Shown piece by piece: positions 47,659-60,244 of a stretch of DNA of 64,000 nt (the first letter of the stretch is position 1; every line of letters starts with the position of its first letter). This stretch comes from Narthecium ossifragum. Its lineage: Eukaryota > Streptophyta > Magnoliopsida > Dioscoreales > Nartheciaceae. The stretch lies in NCBI GenBank assembly GCA_963920575.1, contig OY986970.1:2509654-2573653 (forward strand). Direction: 5' to 3'. The position numbers and the translations under genes were made by a program. The notes under the pieces were generated by a model. That model was not told the DNA's origin and did no database searches. It saw only the letters and a program-made list of their open reading frames with translations.

Positions 47659-50327
47659 ACTATTATAATTAAGCTGACTCATAACTCTCATCTCATCTGC
47701 TGTTCAGAAAATTAACAATGCTATTATATATGATCAGTAGATTTATCTGTGCGTCACTGAAAACTTGTTTGTGTATTATTTTGCTTGGTTAGAAAAGCTC
47801 ATTATTCTACTTAATTTTCTGCTATGCTCTTTTCACAGTACTCTTTTCATAGTCAGAAGCCTTCCAGCTTGGGAAGATTGAAATAAGCTTCACTCTAGCT
47901 AAACTTATGTGCCAAAGTATATATATTTAATAAATACCTTAAATTAATGGTCAGCTAGTTAAAATTTACTTGGTCATGGAAGTATAATTGTCACATTGTT
48001 TCATTTTTATTGTGATCTCAGATCACGAATTATTTTACGAGTTGAAAATTATGAGCACCAAAATATCTTGCCTCATCCATGAGCTTAATTAACGCGGGTC
48101 TGACTTTTTTGTGGTGTGATGCCCTCATTGTCACTGATGAGCTAGACGCGGATTCTTTTATTTTATTTTATTTTTCCTTTTTAAATCAGTAAACCCTAGG
48201 AAGATTACACCTATATAAGTTCACTCTTGGGTTCAGGATCTTATCATATTCCATGAAAAATAAATAAATAATAAAAAGAGCCACCGATTTGAAATCCGAA
48301 GGTTTCTACGTACGTCCTTATGTTCAAATGAATCAAATACATGATATTTCACAAAAAAAAAAAAAATGTGAATAAGAATGCGTCTACACGTTAACGACAT
48401 TTTTTTTATTTTGAAAAGTTGAGCCCGAAGACTGACAGCTACATGCTACTTAGGCTCCTCTAGCTCAAATGTGAATAAGATTGCGTCTACACGTCCTTAT
48501 GTTCAAATGAATCAAATACATACTATTTCAAATTTTTTAGAAAAGTAATTTAGCATTTAATTATAGCTTAGACTAGAAAAGTAAACATCCTTGAACACGC
48601 GACTCTTCTAAATGATAATCAAATAGGTGATTATCGATCATTAGTCCACAACATAATTAAATATCTTATAAACTCCAACTTTCCTATCAGCTTAAGCTCT
48701 CGAGATGACTTTAATTAAGTTGGCTAATCTCAACGCGGCTGAGACCTCATCAGTTCCTTTCACTTCTTAAGTAATGTAATGCGTCCCAGCTCGGTGGAAC
48801 CAGTCTTCCCAGTTGCCCGGTGGAACCAGTCTTCCCAGTTGCTCGATTGATCGGCCATCGTCATCAAGATCAGGTCACACATAATGTTCTTTTCTCGTCA
48901 TATGTTTTTTTTCCCATGGCTATCTTTGAATCGATTCTATTGGTATATTTACCTTACTTAGCTTGTCTATCTTCGGTACAATGAGATTTTGACGTAATTA
49001 GCATCAATCATATATGTATTTTTCTTTCTTGTGTGCCTCCTCATTTATAGTCTGAATATATACGAAATTCTCCGATCTCGTATCTATCTTCTTCGTCAGG
49101 TTCCGGTTGAGTCTCATTAATTTAATGCATTCCACCCACGCGTACAATGACAGCACAGTCTCGTATCTATCTTCCAGTGGAATTTTTCATAAAAAAAAAA
49201 AAAAAAACTAGTTTTATCATTGGATATGGTCTTTGGTATTTTATTAGTTAGTCTGCCCAAGAGACCCTCCAGCATTATCTGATCCATTCATCAAGTTGTT
49301 TATTACAAGATCGATCACAACTTTCTATCACTTTTGAAGAGCTAGCTAGCTCTCTCCACCGGCATCATATGAACTCAAATCTTTGTTTGATATTTTTCCT
49401 TGGTAGATGGATGAGTAAGCCCATCTTAGGTAATAGTTAAATAGCATGATACGGCCACCTAAGAACTTAGGTAATTGTGGGATAGGATAGCTTTACACGG
49501 CGCCACGTATAAGTCTCTGGGTGTGGATCGTGAGTTATCCAAGCAATTCATTGATTATTTCTATTGAACCTTACTTTTATATTATATTTAGTTAAGTCCA
49601 AAGCTTAATTAGCTTAGGCTACCCATATGTTATCGCGGAAGTGGTACGAATTTTTTTTTATATTTTTTTTTATGAGTTGAGTCCGAAGACTAACAAAGTC
49701 AAGAGATAATTAAATATAATATTTTATTGATATTGGAAAATATTTTGAAATATTTGATGATTTATTATAGTAACGCAACAGAAATAACTATCTAATTATT
49801 AGATTACAGTCACATATATCATCTAAGAAGAAGATTTGTTCACTAATCATGTAATTAGTGACATAATAATAGTTTATTGCGATGATTTGGCCAATTGGCC
49901 GCCACTTACGGTGGACCCCACTAAAGAGCGCCGGTGGTCCCCTTGCATCACCAACCAGTCGTCCCATGTGGATGCTCGGAGCTGTCGACCCCAGCCGTCC
50001 AAATCTGTCAGACTGCCCACCCATCCAACGGCGGACAGTGCACCGATCCCGAGGAATCGATGGTACAGCCAGTGTCAAACGTTGACCGGGCTCCCTTCTC
50101 TTCCACAGCACGAAAACATACAAAAAAGAAACAAAACAAAGCAATAAAAGAAAGGTGGTGGCCATGGTAATTAACCTCTCTTCTTCCTCCTCCTCTTTAT
50201 AAAGCACTTTATATAGAACAGAGGCCCAGTCTCGGAAGCCAAGGCTTCCTACGCGGTCAAGCTCAGAGAGCCATCTTCTCCATTCTCTCTCTCTCTCTCT
50301 CTAACTCTGTTTCTAGAGGCATTGGCG
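47659..50327. other. Intergenic, neprosin to RAX-type MYB
   Basis: No gene seen. A 26-bp tandem duplication (CGGTGGAACCAGTCTTCCCA unit) sits near 48790-48845. A dispersed duplication of TCCTTATGTTCAAATGAATC occurs near 48317 and 48499. Poly-A runs lie near 48352 and 49190. The right end is the MYB promoter. Confidence 0.5.
50196..50216 (+). promoter_or_regulatory. Candidate TATA boxes of the R2R3-MYB gene
   Basis: TTTATAAAG (50196-50204) and TTTATATAG (50208-50216) stand 112-132 bases before the start codon, with a (CT)n tract at 50285-50302 in the likely 5' UTR. Confidence 0.55.
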
Positions 50328-51763
50328 ATGGGGAGAGCTCCTTGTTGTGATAAGGCCAACGTTAAGAGGGGGCCGTGGTCGCCGGAGGAGGATGCGGCGT
50401 TAAAGAGCTATCTGGAGAGGTATGGGACTGGGGGGAACTGGATCGCCTTGCCTCAGAAAGCTGGTTAGTTCTCGTACCATTTCCATTGGATACCAATCGT
50501 CTCTTTGTTTTGCTTGTTTTGATGACTATATATTGGTCTGGATTTGGTCAAAAATTCTTCCTTTAGTTGCTCAATGTCACAATTCCTCTGTTTTGCAAGC
50601 TCAAGATGGTTGATTGGTATGCTTGTTTCCAGTTATGAGAGTGGAGTACTTGGAAAAGAGTGTTTTTTGTGCACATTTTGATGGGTTTCAATACTGTGTT
50701 CTCTCTTCTTCTTCTTTTGTGATCTTGAAGGCACCATTTTGACCTCCCAAGTTCCTGTTTTTTGAGAACATAATTGTCAGAGCTTACTTTTTGATGCAAT
50801 TTTCATCATCTTTTTTGAACTTATATATAATTGACCCATGAAAACTCTAACCAAGATTTGGCCGGTCGGTCTTGTTGTTGATCAGGGCTTAAACGCTGCG
50901 GGAAGAGCTGCCGCTTGCGCTGGCTGAACTATCTCAGGCCGGACATCAAGCATGGAGGTTTCACTGAGGAAGAAGACAACATCATCTGCAATCTATACAA
51001 GAGCATTGGAAGCAGGTAACATATATAGTTTTCTATGTATTACTGCCAATGATATGGTTAATTAATTTCTGCTGATCATCACCATTAATGTCTACTGTAG
51101 TACTTCTTGATCAGTTAATATGTGCTAAATATCCATCTTGGTTTTGGGATCAGGTGGTCTATTATTGCTTCCAAGCTCCCTGGAAGAACTGACAATGATG
51201 TCAAGAACTACTGGAACACCAAGTTAAAGAAGAAGTTGATGGCAGGACACACGAGCCTCCCTGCAGCCAGCAACACTCACATTTATCAGAGCCTTTCTCC
51301 ACCAACCTTCATGCAAGTACCCAAAGCTGAAGCACAAGACCACTTCAATATGCCTCTTGAGAGAGCCATGGATTCTGGGTTCTGCTTCTCCACCGCCGGA
51401 TCGGTCACAGAGCTCATGCCATACACAATGCTAGGTGCACCGCTCATGGAGGATTTCAGTGGGAGCTCAATTGGGCATGCTATGTCCCCGCCGGAGGACT
51501 TCTCGGCGGCTTCCTCTTCCGTCACGGTGGACAACAGCTGCGCCAGCAACAACAACTACTTCAATTGGTCCGGCGGTGATGATGGGTTCTTGATCGAGCC
51601 CGGCTTCGGATCATTCAGCGACTTGCTCACCGGCGGCTATGACTCTCACCAGGAGAAGATGAGTGAAGGTGCTCCATGCTATGCTCCTCATGGATCAATC
51701 CTCCCTGGTTTCTGGGCTTCCTTTGAGACTACTAAGCCATTCCATAGCATCCCATACTCGTAG
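50328..51763 (+). CDS. R2R3-MYB transcription factor, RAX/Blind type (subgroup 14)
   Basis: Three exons, 50328-50463, 50886-51015 and 51154-51763, give 291 residues with the two intron positions typical of R2R3-MYBs. The N-terminus [20 protein letters not shown] starts R2 (about residues 14-65). R3 (about 67-116) contains the tryptophan-replaced first helix ([20 protein letters not shown]) and [20 protein letters not shown], ending in LKKKL. The R2 insertion-like [20 protein letters not shown] matches MYB36/37/38/68/84/87. Relatives control axillary meristem formation (RAX) or endodermal Casparian strip differentiation (MYB36). The C-terminal half is Ser/Gly-rich and gives no clear assignment to either. 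No lesion seen. Confidence 0.95.
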
Positions 51764-52688
51764 CAAATCCATCCCAGAGAGATCTAAGCGCCATCATCAG
51801 AAAAAATTAACACATTGCAGTCACATTTAGCCTTATATTATATATTTTTGTGAAGCTTAACCACTAGATAGAGAATTGGAACATTGACATCTTATGTAAA
51901 TGGATAGAGCTAGAAATGGAGTGGCTTTCAGATGGATTTTAGCTAGGACTTAACGTTAGACTTTGCTAGAAATTATGTAATGGTGTTGATTGGTGTTGTA
52001 ATCTTACTCTAATGAATCTTATCAGAGATCATGAAATCTGTGTGAATTGGTCTTTCTATGCTCAGCAAGATTTTACTTTATGCTTCTACTACATCCAGGC
52101 TGCCAGAGGTCATGAGACCTGCATGGGTTGTGTACTGCTCTGGTGGCCAATTCAAAGCAGAGACACCCTCTTCACACCCCCCTCCCCCCAATATATATAT
52201 ATATATATGAAACGTACCAATCAAACGTTACGTTGTCTGGAACTCAAAGATCCCATCATCCTTGTTTTCTATCATCTTTTTTTTTTTCCTTCCAAGTTGT
52301 TCCTTTTTCTCATTTGTTTCACAAACTTTGTTTACGGTGCTTTGTGATTACTTTATGCAAGCTAGCTGGGGAGGTCTCTGCTTTCTTTTTCATGGCATGA
52401 ACCACGTGGATGTGGAGGTTTGAATATGTCAGGGAATCAACTTCTGGGAAGCTTCAGCCTTCAGACTTCAGTCATGCCTATCACACCTCTCCCAAGTTTT
52501 CTATGCATTCATTTGCTTTACTTCAGCAGTCTCGTCCCTCCCCAGAAACATATATAATAGCCAATGCATATCATGTTCTACTACTTTAATCACTTGTTAT
52601 AATTAATGTGTCTGAAGTGCAATTATGAAGCCAACTTGGCAATGGAAATTAATCAATACTAACTGTAGCCAAATTTTTCATGTGTAGA
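51764..52688. other. Intergenic, MYB 3' flank
   Basis: Includes the MYB 3' UTR and a (TA)n run near 52192-52208. No gene seen. Confidence 0.5.
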
Positions 52689-52705
52689 ATCTAAATATCC
52701 AATTT

Positions 52706-53405
52706 TTTTTTTGTTTTTTTTGCTTAGTTGAACCAAAATGGCTAGGCATTACATCAAACAAATACGATGCGGTTATAGGTGATCCGCCCACGGCCCTCAT
52801 CCGAGCCCGGCAAGCAAGATCATCGGCTACATCATTAGAGGCACGGGGGATGTGCACAAAGATGGCTCCCCCAAGGCTCGCACTCAAGCTCCAAATTCTC
52901 CTAAGGCTCAATTGCAGTTCTACCGCCCATGCCTCTCTTCCATTAATGAAATTAATTGCACTTCTTGAGTCTGATTCGATCACCACCTTTCTGATACCTC
53001 CCAACACCGCTTCTTCCAGCCCCCTCCCGATAGCCAGTATCTCAGCCTCATCACTACCTCTGGCCACTGCCCTCTCCATGAGTGTCCACTCCGATGTCCC
53101 TCCTCCCCGCCAACATACCACTCCGATTCCAGCTTATGTTGATCCCATGGACCAAGACCCATCTGTCTGTAGCACTGCACATCCTACATCATATCCACTA
53201 TGGTCTTGTGCGTGTCCAAGGCCACGGTGCCAACCCTTTCCATGCCAGAGCTCCGCTGCCATCCTACGAACTCTCCATGTAAGTGATTCAGTGGAAAACA
53301 CCACCATCACGCCAGACGACTTCATTCCTTTCCTTTCAAAGTAACCATAAACCATACCCCACCAGAGACTTATCCCATCTGTTAGCCAACGGGATTAGTT
53401 GAAGG
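52706..53405 (-). mobile_element. 5'-truncated LINE with RNase H domain
   Basis: Minus-strand orientation. The frame encodes an RVT_3-type RNase H with the four acidic sites recognisable: DGSW, DEAEILA, IESDSRS and RASNDVADDLA. An in-frame TAA lies between DGSWSMGST and AGIGVVCW, so it is dead. An A-rich tail follows at the 3' end (T-rich at 52701-52730 on the plus strand). The flanks are a 17-bp direct repeat with two mismatches: ATCTAAATATCCAATTT (52689-52705) and ATCTGAATATTCAATTT (53406-53422). The reverse transcriptase and endonuclease are absent, as in a 5'-truncated insertion. Confidence 0.8.
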
Positions 53406-53422
53406 ATCTGAATATTCAATTT

Positions 53423-54770
53423 AAGATCAGTATGCAAGTAGTGAATATTGAATTTTAAGAATTGACTCGAGGGAGATACGGTAGATCGAGGATGATATTG
53501 ACCTATGAACTTTTAGAGATCAACATGAGCTACGTCTAAATGCAGAGATCCAGAACTGCCTTTTTTCAGAGATATTTCACATGTTTTTGTATGAATATTC
53601 AAGGACTCGTTTTCATCAATCTTAATCCATGTCGCTGAAGGATTCATGCACATGCCTTGAGATCAAGTCTCACCCTATATAGCTACAATGTGCACTCATA
53701 ATTGAACAGATAAAAAGTCACATCTAGCTCTAGCATACATTAATATGAATCAGACTTTTGTATCTAACATAGAATAGTAGTACTACTAGGCGTGTTCTTG
53801 CGTCTCTCTTTCTCCAGCTCATGAATTTTATATGATCGGTTCATAGTTTAATTATTCAACGAAGACTACCATGCATCTTTATAGAATCAAGAGACCAGAG
53901 AGATGATGATGATGATGATGGCTGTGTGACTTTGGCTTTAGGGAAACATCTATAGTACTAATGGATGCGTGATAGGTGCCAAAGTCATGAGACAAGCAAG
54001 CCACGCAACTATGCAAGACAAAGTGATGGCAGCTTCATTGAATGATATATAGCTCTGAGTTCAAGTCATATTAAACTAGCGTGCTCCCACTCAGCAGGCA
54101 TGTCTATACTCTGTACTTCCATGAACCTTCCTCTGGTCTAAAAGTTTCCACCATTATTCGTGGCTCCTTGTCCTTAATTTTTTAGGGCAGCCCAAGAAAA
54201 AGAATGTGATCTTTGGCAGACTTTGTGATGAGTTCTACTCTTTAATATGAGATCGCCAAAGATTGACTGTATATTAATAGTTGCTCATGTGTCACTGAAA
54301 GGAAGGGTTAATTAGGGCCTCTCAGAGCAGGAGGTCATCTAAACAAAGCTGGCTGATGGCTGGCTATGGACTATTATTTGTTTTCTTTGACACCAATTAC
54401 ATCATAACAATCAAAGGATTTGAACCATCTTCTTGATGGCATTATTTGTCTCAGAATATTCTTATGGCAATAATGCTCACTGGCGGCTAGGCTTGCACAT
54501 TTTGGCCTCATTCATGCATACCAGTATGTAGTTTACTTGAAACAATTTGTTGGCTGTCAGATGCATGCATCAACGTGAGTTCATACATGCATCATAGCTA
54601 GACAAAATAAAATAAAAAAATAAAAATCCTTTCAAACAACATATTAAGCTCAGTGATGAAACACACTTGAGTTTTTGAATCTCATATTTAAATCACGGTT
54701 CATATCTGGTCATAAACAAGGCTAAAATCATCGGTCATACAAAAATATGGCGTTCTCATTATGTTGAGAT
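53423..54770. other. Intergenic
   Basis: AT-rich with no gene supported. It contains a (GAT)n run near 53902-53920. Confidence 0.5.
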
Positions 54771-54910
54771 ATATTATACTAGTGGGCCCTCCTGTCACAT
54801 GACAATGTAACCACCCTCTCCCCTTCCCACATCACTACATCAACTTCCCACTAGCAGCCCCCCCCCTCCCCCTCCACGTAGGTTCCACGTAAAACAACAA
54901 GATGGTTAAA
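54770..54910 (+). repeat. Helitron-like repeat fragment
   Basis: TATATTATACTAGTGGGCCC, then CTGTCACATGACAATGTAAC, CTCCACGTAGGTTCCACG and AACAACAAGATGG follow the order of the family at 31520-31710. Noncoding. Confidence 0.5.
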
Positions 54911-54914
54911 GGTT

Positions 54915-55520
54915 TTAAAAAACGCTCTATTGGTTAAAGGTTTTAAAAAACGCTCTAGGCGGCCGCCTAGGCGTTGGGCGCTTCCCACCCGTCCCGATTA
55001 AGGCCTAGTCGATCGAGCTAGGCGTTCGGTTAAAAATCAGCCGCCTAGGCGGTCCTTATATCTCGTATTAACAATATATCGAAAGATGGTCGAAAGAAGG
55101 GCTGGGTGGCTAAGCGGGCTGGGAGTACTAGAGGGATATGGAGAAGAAGAATTTAATGCATATGCTTGGAAGTTGCTAGAATCAAAGCTTTGAAAGGGAT
55201 AGTGTTCTCGTATTAACAATATATCGAAAGATGGTCGAAAGAAGGGCTGGGTGGCTAAGCGGGCTGGGAGTACTAGAGGGATATAGAGAAGAAGAATTTA
55301 ATGCATATGCTTGGAAGTTGCTAGAATCAAAGCTTTGAAAGGGATAGTGTTGTTATTTAAGTTTTATATTTTTATTTATATAATTATATGTAATAAAAAT
55401 TAAATTAAAAATAAAAAATAAAACCGCCTAGTCCCCGCCTAGGCGTCCAACTAGTCCTCTAGACGCTAATCCCCGGGCTTCCGCCCGACTAGCGCCTAGC
55501 GTTTTTTAGAACCATGCGGC
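54915..55520. mobile_element. Inverted-repeat element rich in CCTAGGCGG, with internal duplication
   Basis: The left end AAAAAACGCTCTAGGCGGCC and the right end, read in reverse complement AAAAAACGCTAGGCGCTAG, form imperfect terminal inverted repeats. The subterminal sequence is full of CCTAGGCG and GCCTAG motifs. The first ~29 bases (GGTTAAAGGTTTTAAAAAAC...) are tandemly duplicated. A 145-bp unit is tandemly repeated internally (55061-55205 and 55206-55350). No transposase ORF. Such GCCTAGGCG elements are common in plant genomes; the superfamily is unresolved. Confidence 0.6.
55061..55350. repeat. 145-bp tandem duplication
   Basis: Two adjacent copies (55061-55205, 55206-55350), both starting TCTCGTATTAACAATATATC, differ at only about one base (GGGATATGGAG against GGGATATAGAG), indicating a recent duplication. 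Confidence 0.9.
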
Positions 55521-55717
55521 TATAAACATTAGCCTTATATTATCCGGTGTAAACTATCATAAGGCTACAAATGTCTAGAGATAAATATATCAAGTTGATT
55601 TATGTAGATCTGGCAAGACACATGGCAATGGCGATCTCTAAAATATCGTTGCAGAGTAGATCACATCATTTAGTGGGCGATTGTTACAATTAACAAGATC
55701 ATGTCAAGTGGCACGAG

Positions 55718-57994
55718 TGTCAGGACCCGTATCTCTAACCTTGTTCGACTACGTAGGCCGAGGGCTTGGCTTGGTTGGTTTTACTCGATTGGTCTTGTTG
55801 AACGGTCACGTCGATCGTTGCAACTCTATGAGCATTTTGGTAATTTGCCCATACAAAGTTGGTTTCATACTCGCGTTAGTACACATACGGCCTTATGGAT
55901 GATGTATTTCATTGTTAGGCCCTAATCTAGCCCTTCTTTATGCAATCTATCATCCTTACAACCACTAATGTCTTAAATAGTCGCCAAGTGCCACCATTTA
56001 ATATAAATAGAATGAGCTTTTAAAAAAACCAACCCCCCTACTCTCATTAGAGTTCCTATTAGAAAATTAGAGCGCATTGGAGGCTTGGAGAAGGACTAAA
56101 CCATCAAATCTTGGAGGGCCAAAACGTGAAGAGAGTTAGATCTAGGATAGCCTAGATCTAGGAAGCGATTAGTTGTTAGAGGTAGGATTTCTACCTCTAA
56201 ACCTTTGTTTAGGCCATATGTTATTGGGCTGAATGGGTTGATTTTTAATTTCCTCTTCCTCTATATGTTTGTTAGCATGCTATCATGGTTAGTCATTAGA
56301 TCTATCTTGTTTAGTAGTTGCTTGTTTGGCATTTTGGGTTTTGACCTCAATCGAGAGAATTCTTCGAATTAGGCTTTCGATGGCAGACCGAGCTCGGTTT
56401 GATATGAATTTTTGATATGTTATTTCAGATAAAAGATAGAGACTATCCACAAATTTTGGTGAAATTTGGACGGATTTTGAGATAATTACGGTCTATTTTC
56501 TTAAGTGGTAAATTGAGAATTTCAATAGGTTTTTTATATTCGTTTGATCCAATTTTTGGATATGTTATCGATGGCGAGTAGAGGTTACCTGCAAATTTTC
56601 ATATGATTTGAACAAATATATTTCTATTTATGGCCTCTTTTCCATTTAAGCCAATTCGGGTTTCGACGCTCCATTAAGAAGATTTTGAATTTATTGCTTT
56701 CCAACCTCCGTTTAATCTGAATTTTTGATATGTTATTCATGATTCTTGATAGAGTTGATATGGAGATTTTGATACTATTTTGATGAATTCGGAGATAGTT
56801 ATGGTCATTTTTACTATTTTTAGTTGTAGATAGTAATACGAGGTTTTCATCTACTTTCTTTTCTCTGTTTGGGCAAAATTTTGGATATGTGATTTCTGAG
56901 CATGTTGATGAGTATGCATGCCAATCTTCATGTCAATTGGATGGATTTAGTGATAGTTATGTCTTGCTTATCTACTTGCTAGTTTCATGCAATTTGGGGC
57001 TTTATGCTTGAATGTTGTCATGCTACCTACTATGTACTTATATATGTATCTATGCCCTAATGGCCGAGCCTTATGTCGGCTTTGTGGTAAACCATGGAAG
57101 TTATGTCCCCCGGAAATGTTTAGTTAAATAGTTGGCCGAAGGTGTGCCTTGATGGAATGAATACTTGTATGTATGATCTGTATTTGAATGAATGCCGATG
57201 TGGATGGCTTGTGTGCGAGTCCGTGGAATGATTTGGAGATAGACTCAAAAGGAGTGGATGGTTATATGAGCTTAGCTTTGCGTAAACTTGGATGTTGGAT
57301 AGCCTTTGAAGGGTTGTATTATATATCTTATATCACTTTATATCATATTATCCCTTTTATATGCACGCTTTTATTTAGTAGATGCATGTTAGCTCTTTCA
57401 ATGCTATGCTTAGCCTTTGTATGATGAGATGTCATATTGTTGTATGTTTATGTTCTTTGAATGTGCTTACTCATTCAGGTATAATGATTGCATTAGAAGC
57501 ATTAGGGATAGATCGTGGGTGATGTGGTTATTAGTCGATCCGGGGACTCGGGTAGTACGGATAGAACGTGTATCCCGGCCTAGGGCCATGGAGAAGTTCT
57601 ACACCCTTATTATATCTTCCTTTCTGTGTGAGGTAGAATAGATCCCTACGGAGCTTTATTGCTCATTCTACCCGGGTTGCGTTTGGAGGTACATACGCAG
57701 TTCCCTCTTCTTCATGTGGGTATAGTTTTGGAGTTGCGTTTTGTTCTGGTGGTGTGTGACATCGAGTAGTTATTTTTATCATCTTATTTTATTGTTTTAG
57801 ACTTGATGACTTTTATGATGTATTTGGACATGTGTTGTATAACTTTTATTTTGATGATAAATGAGAAATGATGTTTTCTCTGAATTAGGAATGTAATAGT
57901 TAGTTCATTACTCATATATATTTATTCTTAATTGTTCAAATTAGTCATAGGTTGTAGACATGTTGGTTCATGTCTCGTTTCGGATGGATTTTCT
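55718..57994 (+). mobile_element. Old LTR related to the 25.6-kb solo LTR
   Basis: It starts TGTCAGGACCCGTATCTC like the LTR at 25592. The two share GAATAGATCCCTACGGAGCT / GTAGAACCCTACTGGGCT, then GCTCATTCTACCCGGGTTGC and the GGATGGATTTTCT near the end. The last ~15 bases (GGGTCGGGGTGTGACA in the other copy) are not found, and no target duplication is visible, so the 3' end is lost. Three or more degenerate internal repeats lie at 56395-56950 (TTTTGATATGTTATT, GATTTTGA(G/T)ATAGTTA). No coding capacity. Confidence 0.65.
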
Positions 57995-58464
57995 ATTTTA
58001 TATAAGCTAGAAATTTACCTACAAGTTTAATTATATAGATGCATGTCATACCTAGCTAGACTCTTTAATCTAGGCTCCTATCATATGTTCAATCATAAGC
58101 ATATGTAGTGAGAAAACAATGGCTCTCTATATATATCTATCATGCTCATCACTGGATTGACACAAATATAAAAATTTCTCATATAAAACTCATACAGCCT
58201 GGACTAATTGCTCGTAGAAACTTCCAGGCTATTACTCATGCATCATATATACTTGCAAGTTGCTTTGTCTTCACAATGAAATGGAGACTAGATGCATATC
58301 ATGTATATAGCTTTTTAATTAGCTAGAACATTGACATCTTTTCCATTTATTCAACATCACCACTCACGATTAAACTTCGGTAACGGAGAATTAATTGGCT
58401 GGACCCCTGAACAAGGACACAAGCTAATCTCTTTGACTGTTGAGTTCCTTTAATCGATGGATCT

Positions 58465-58870
58465 ATCTTATACTTAAACTAGGTGGGCGGGTAACCACCC
58501 ACCCCTTCTCTCTCTCATCTCTCGCTCTCTCTATAATAACCAATATTATTTCACGTGTGCGTCACGTCAGAAATTGGTTATAATGTGACATAGCAAATGA
58601 GCCGTGCGCCGCTCTCACAATCCTCTCTCTTTCTATTGATTTGGTTACAACCCTATGTCATATGTGCATGCCACGTGTGCATAATTTTATGACTCATATG
58701 GCACGCCAATTATGACGTGGCATAGCAAAATGGACCCCCGCCTCTCACACTATCCTCTCCTTTTCTATTTATTTGGTTACAATCCTATGTCATGTGTGAT
58801 ATAGTATAATTTCACGTCATAAAAACTGATTTTATATAATATATATATATATATACACACACGTAACATC
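58465..58870 (+). repeat. Helitron-like repeat with internal duplication
   Basis: It starts TCTTATACTTAAACTAGGTG. A block (TTGGTTACAACCCTATGTCA, near 58640) recurs near 58770 as TTGGTTACAATCCTATGTCA. GCATGCCACGTGTGCATAAT matches the copy at 25006. It ends in (TA)n near 58838-58854. Confidence 0.55.
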
Positions 58871-59567
58871 CATTTCAATCAATCTCATCAATTAGAAAGT
58901 AGTCTCAAAGTCAATGAACAAATGATCATGTGCATCGAGACTTTGTGGGACAGTCGGATAAGCTAGCAGGGCTCGTGAGTGGTCTAAACACTGGTTCTTT
59001 ACTCAAGAATCTGAGATGACTCGAGACTTTTCTTTCTATTAGCTGTTGTCGTTGGTCAGTTGTTTTAATTTTCTCTTGTAATCCTTACCTAGCCTTTTGG
59101 TTCAACTAATAATAATAAAAAAAGATCATGTACTTCCGAGACATATGTTCAGTACTAGTGGAAAACAAGTGTAGAAAACAAGAAAAATCCAAACTTCCAG
59201 TGTCGCATGCATGAAGGAACTCACTGTGATTGAATGAAGAACACATTGATTGGTTCTTTCTTCGTGTAGAAGTTTGGGGAGCTTTGAATTCTTCTACCAT
59301 ATATGGTTCAAAGATGATCTCATATGCATGCTAGTTTTGATTGTTCCCTGGTTTGTGTTTCTCGGAGCGAGTCAATTGCTTTGTCTCCAGCTTCATGCAT
59401 GTCTATTGTAGATACACATGTTTGAGGAAGTCAATATATGATACTTTGTTCTATATCATGATTGCCGGAGAAAATGTAGCAATTAATGCTGGGTCTAATA
59501 AGCACCGCCAAACTTGGAATACACTCAAAAGTTATTGTTTTCTAACAGCCATATGACTAACATGTTA

Positions 59568-59826
59568 AATCAACTTGGACTAAATATACAAGTGTTTTTT
59601 TTAGTATATTTGAAAATAAACGCACACCCAACACAACAAATTACATTAACACATTTTTCTATCACAGTTATTAATGTGTCATACCAAACAATTTTTAAGC
59701 CATTACTGCACCGCACCTCATCACAGTTTACAAACACACCACACCTCACCACGGTTATAAAAAACACAACGCACGGCCAAACGGAGCCAATCAACTTGGA
59801 CTAAATATACAAGTGTTTCTTTCAGT
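59568..59826. repeat. 39-bp direct repeats flanking a MITE-like segment
   Basis: AATCAACTTGGACTAAATAT followed by ACAAGTGTTT occurs at 59568 and again at 59789. The ~180 bases between are AC-rich. Just before the second copy the segment reads GCACGGCCAAACGGAGCC, the reverse complement of the GGCTCCGTTTGG-type end common in plant MITEs. Confidence 0.5.
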
Positions 59827-60244
59827 ACGTAGCAAGTGACAATTATTGGCATACATCAAACTTGTATATATAATTTAGAAGATGGTTGTGATGCATTGGG
59901 TACGCTGGCTAGCTAGACTGTATCTTATCTATGGTCTTAATTAGACTCAATCAAGTAGCCAACCTAGGTAATTGTTTATACTCAACAAACCCTCAATAAA
60001 TTCGAATAAACCATTACTTGAATTTCAGAAAATCTGAAAACCCAACTAGAAAATAAAAAAAAATCTGAGAAAAAACCTTTATATGCAGTGGCGGAACCAG
60101 GATTAGATTTAGGGGGGGGGCGAAATCTAAAGCAAAATGATAATAAAAAAAAATTCTTTCAAGTAATGTAAAAAATACCTTAGAATTACAATATCAAATA
60201 TTAAGGAATAAAAACAATACAAATATTAAAATATACGTACCGTG

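Larger units (their letters stand above)
57995..60077. other. Intergenic with repeat insertions
   Basis: No gene supported. It holds a Helitron-like repeat (58465-58870) and a direct repeat pair around a MITE-like segment (59568-59826). Confidence 0.5.

Noticed and set aside
49788..50207. 139-codon minus-strand frame before the R2R3-MYB
   Set aside because: Falls in the MYB promoter; the hydrophobic start looks like a signal peptide by chance and no family is recognisable.
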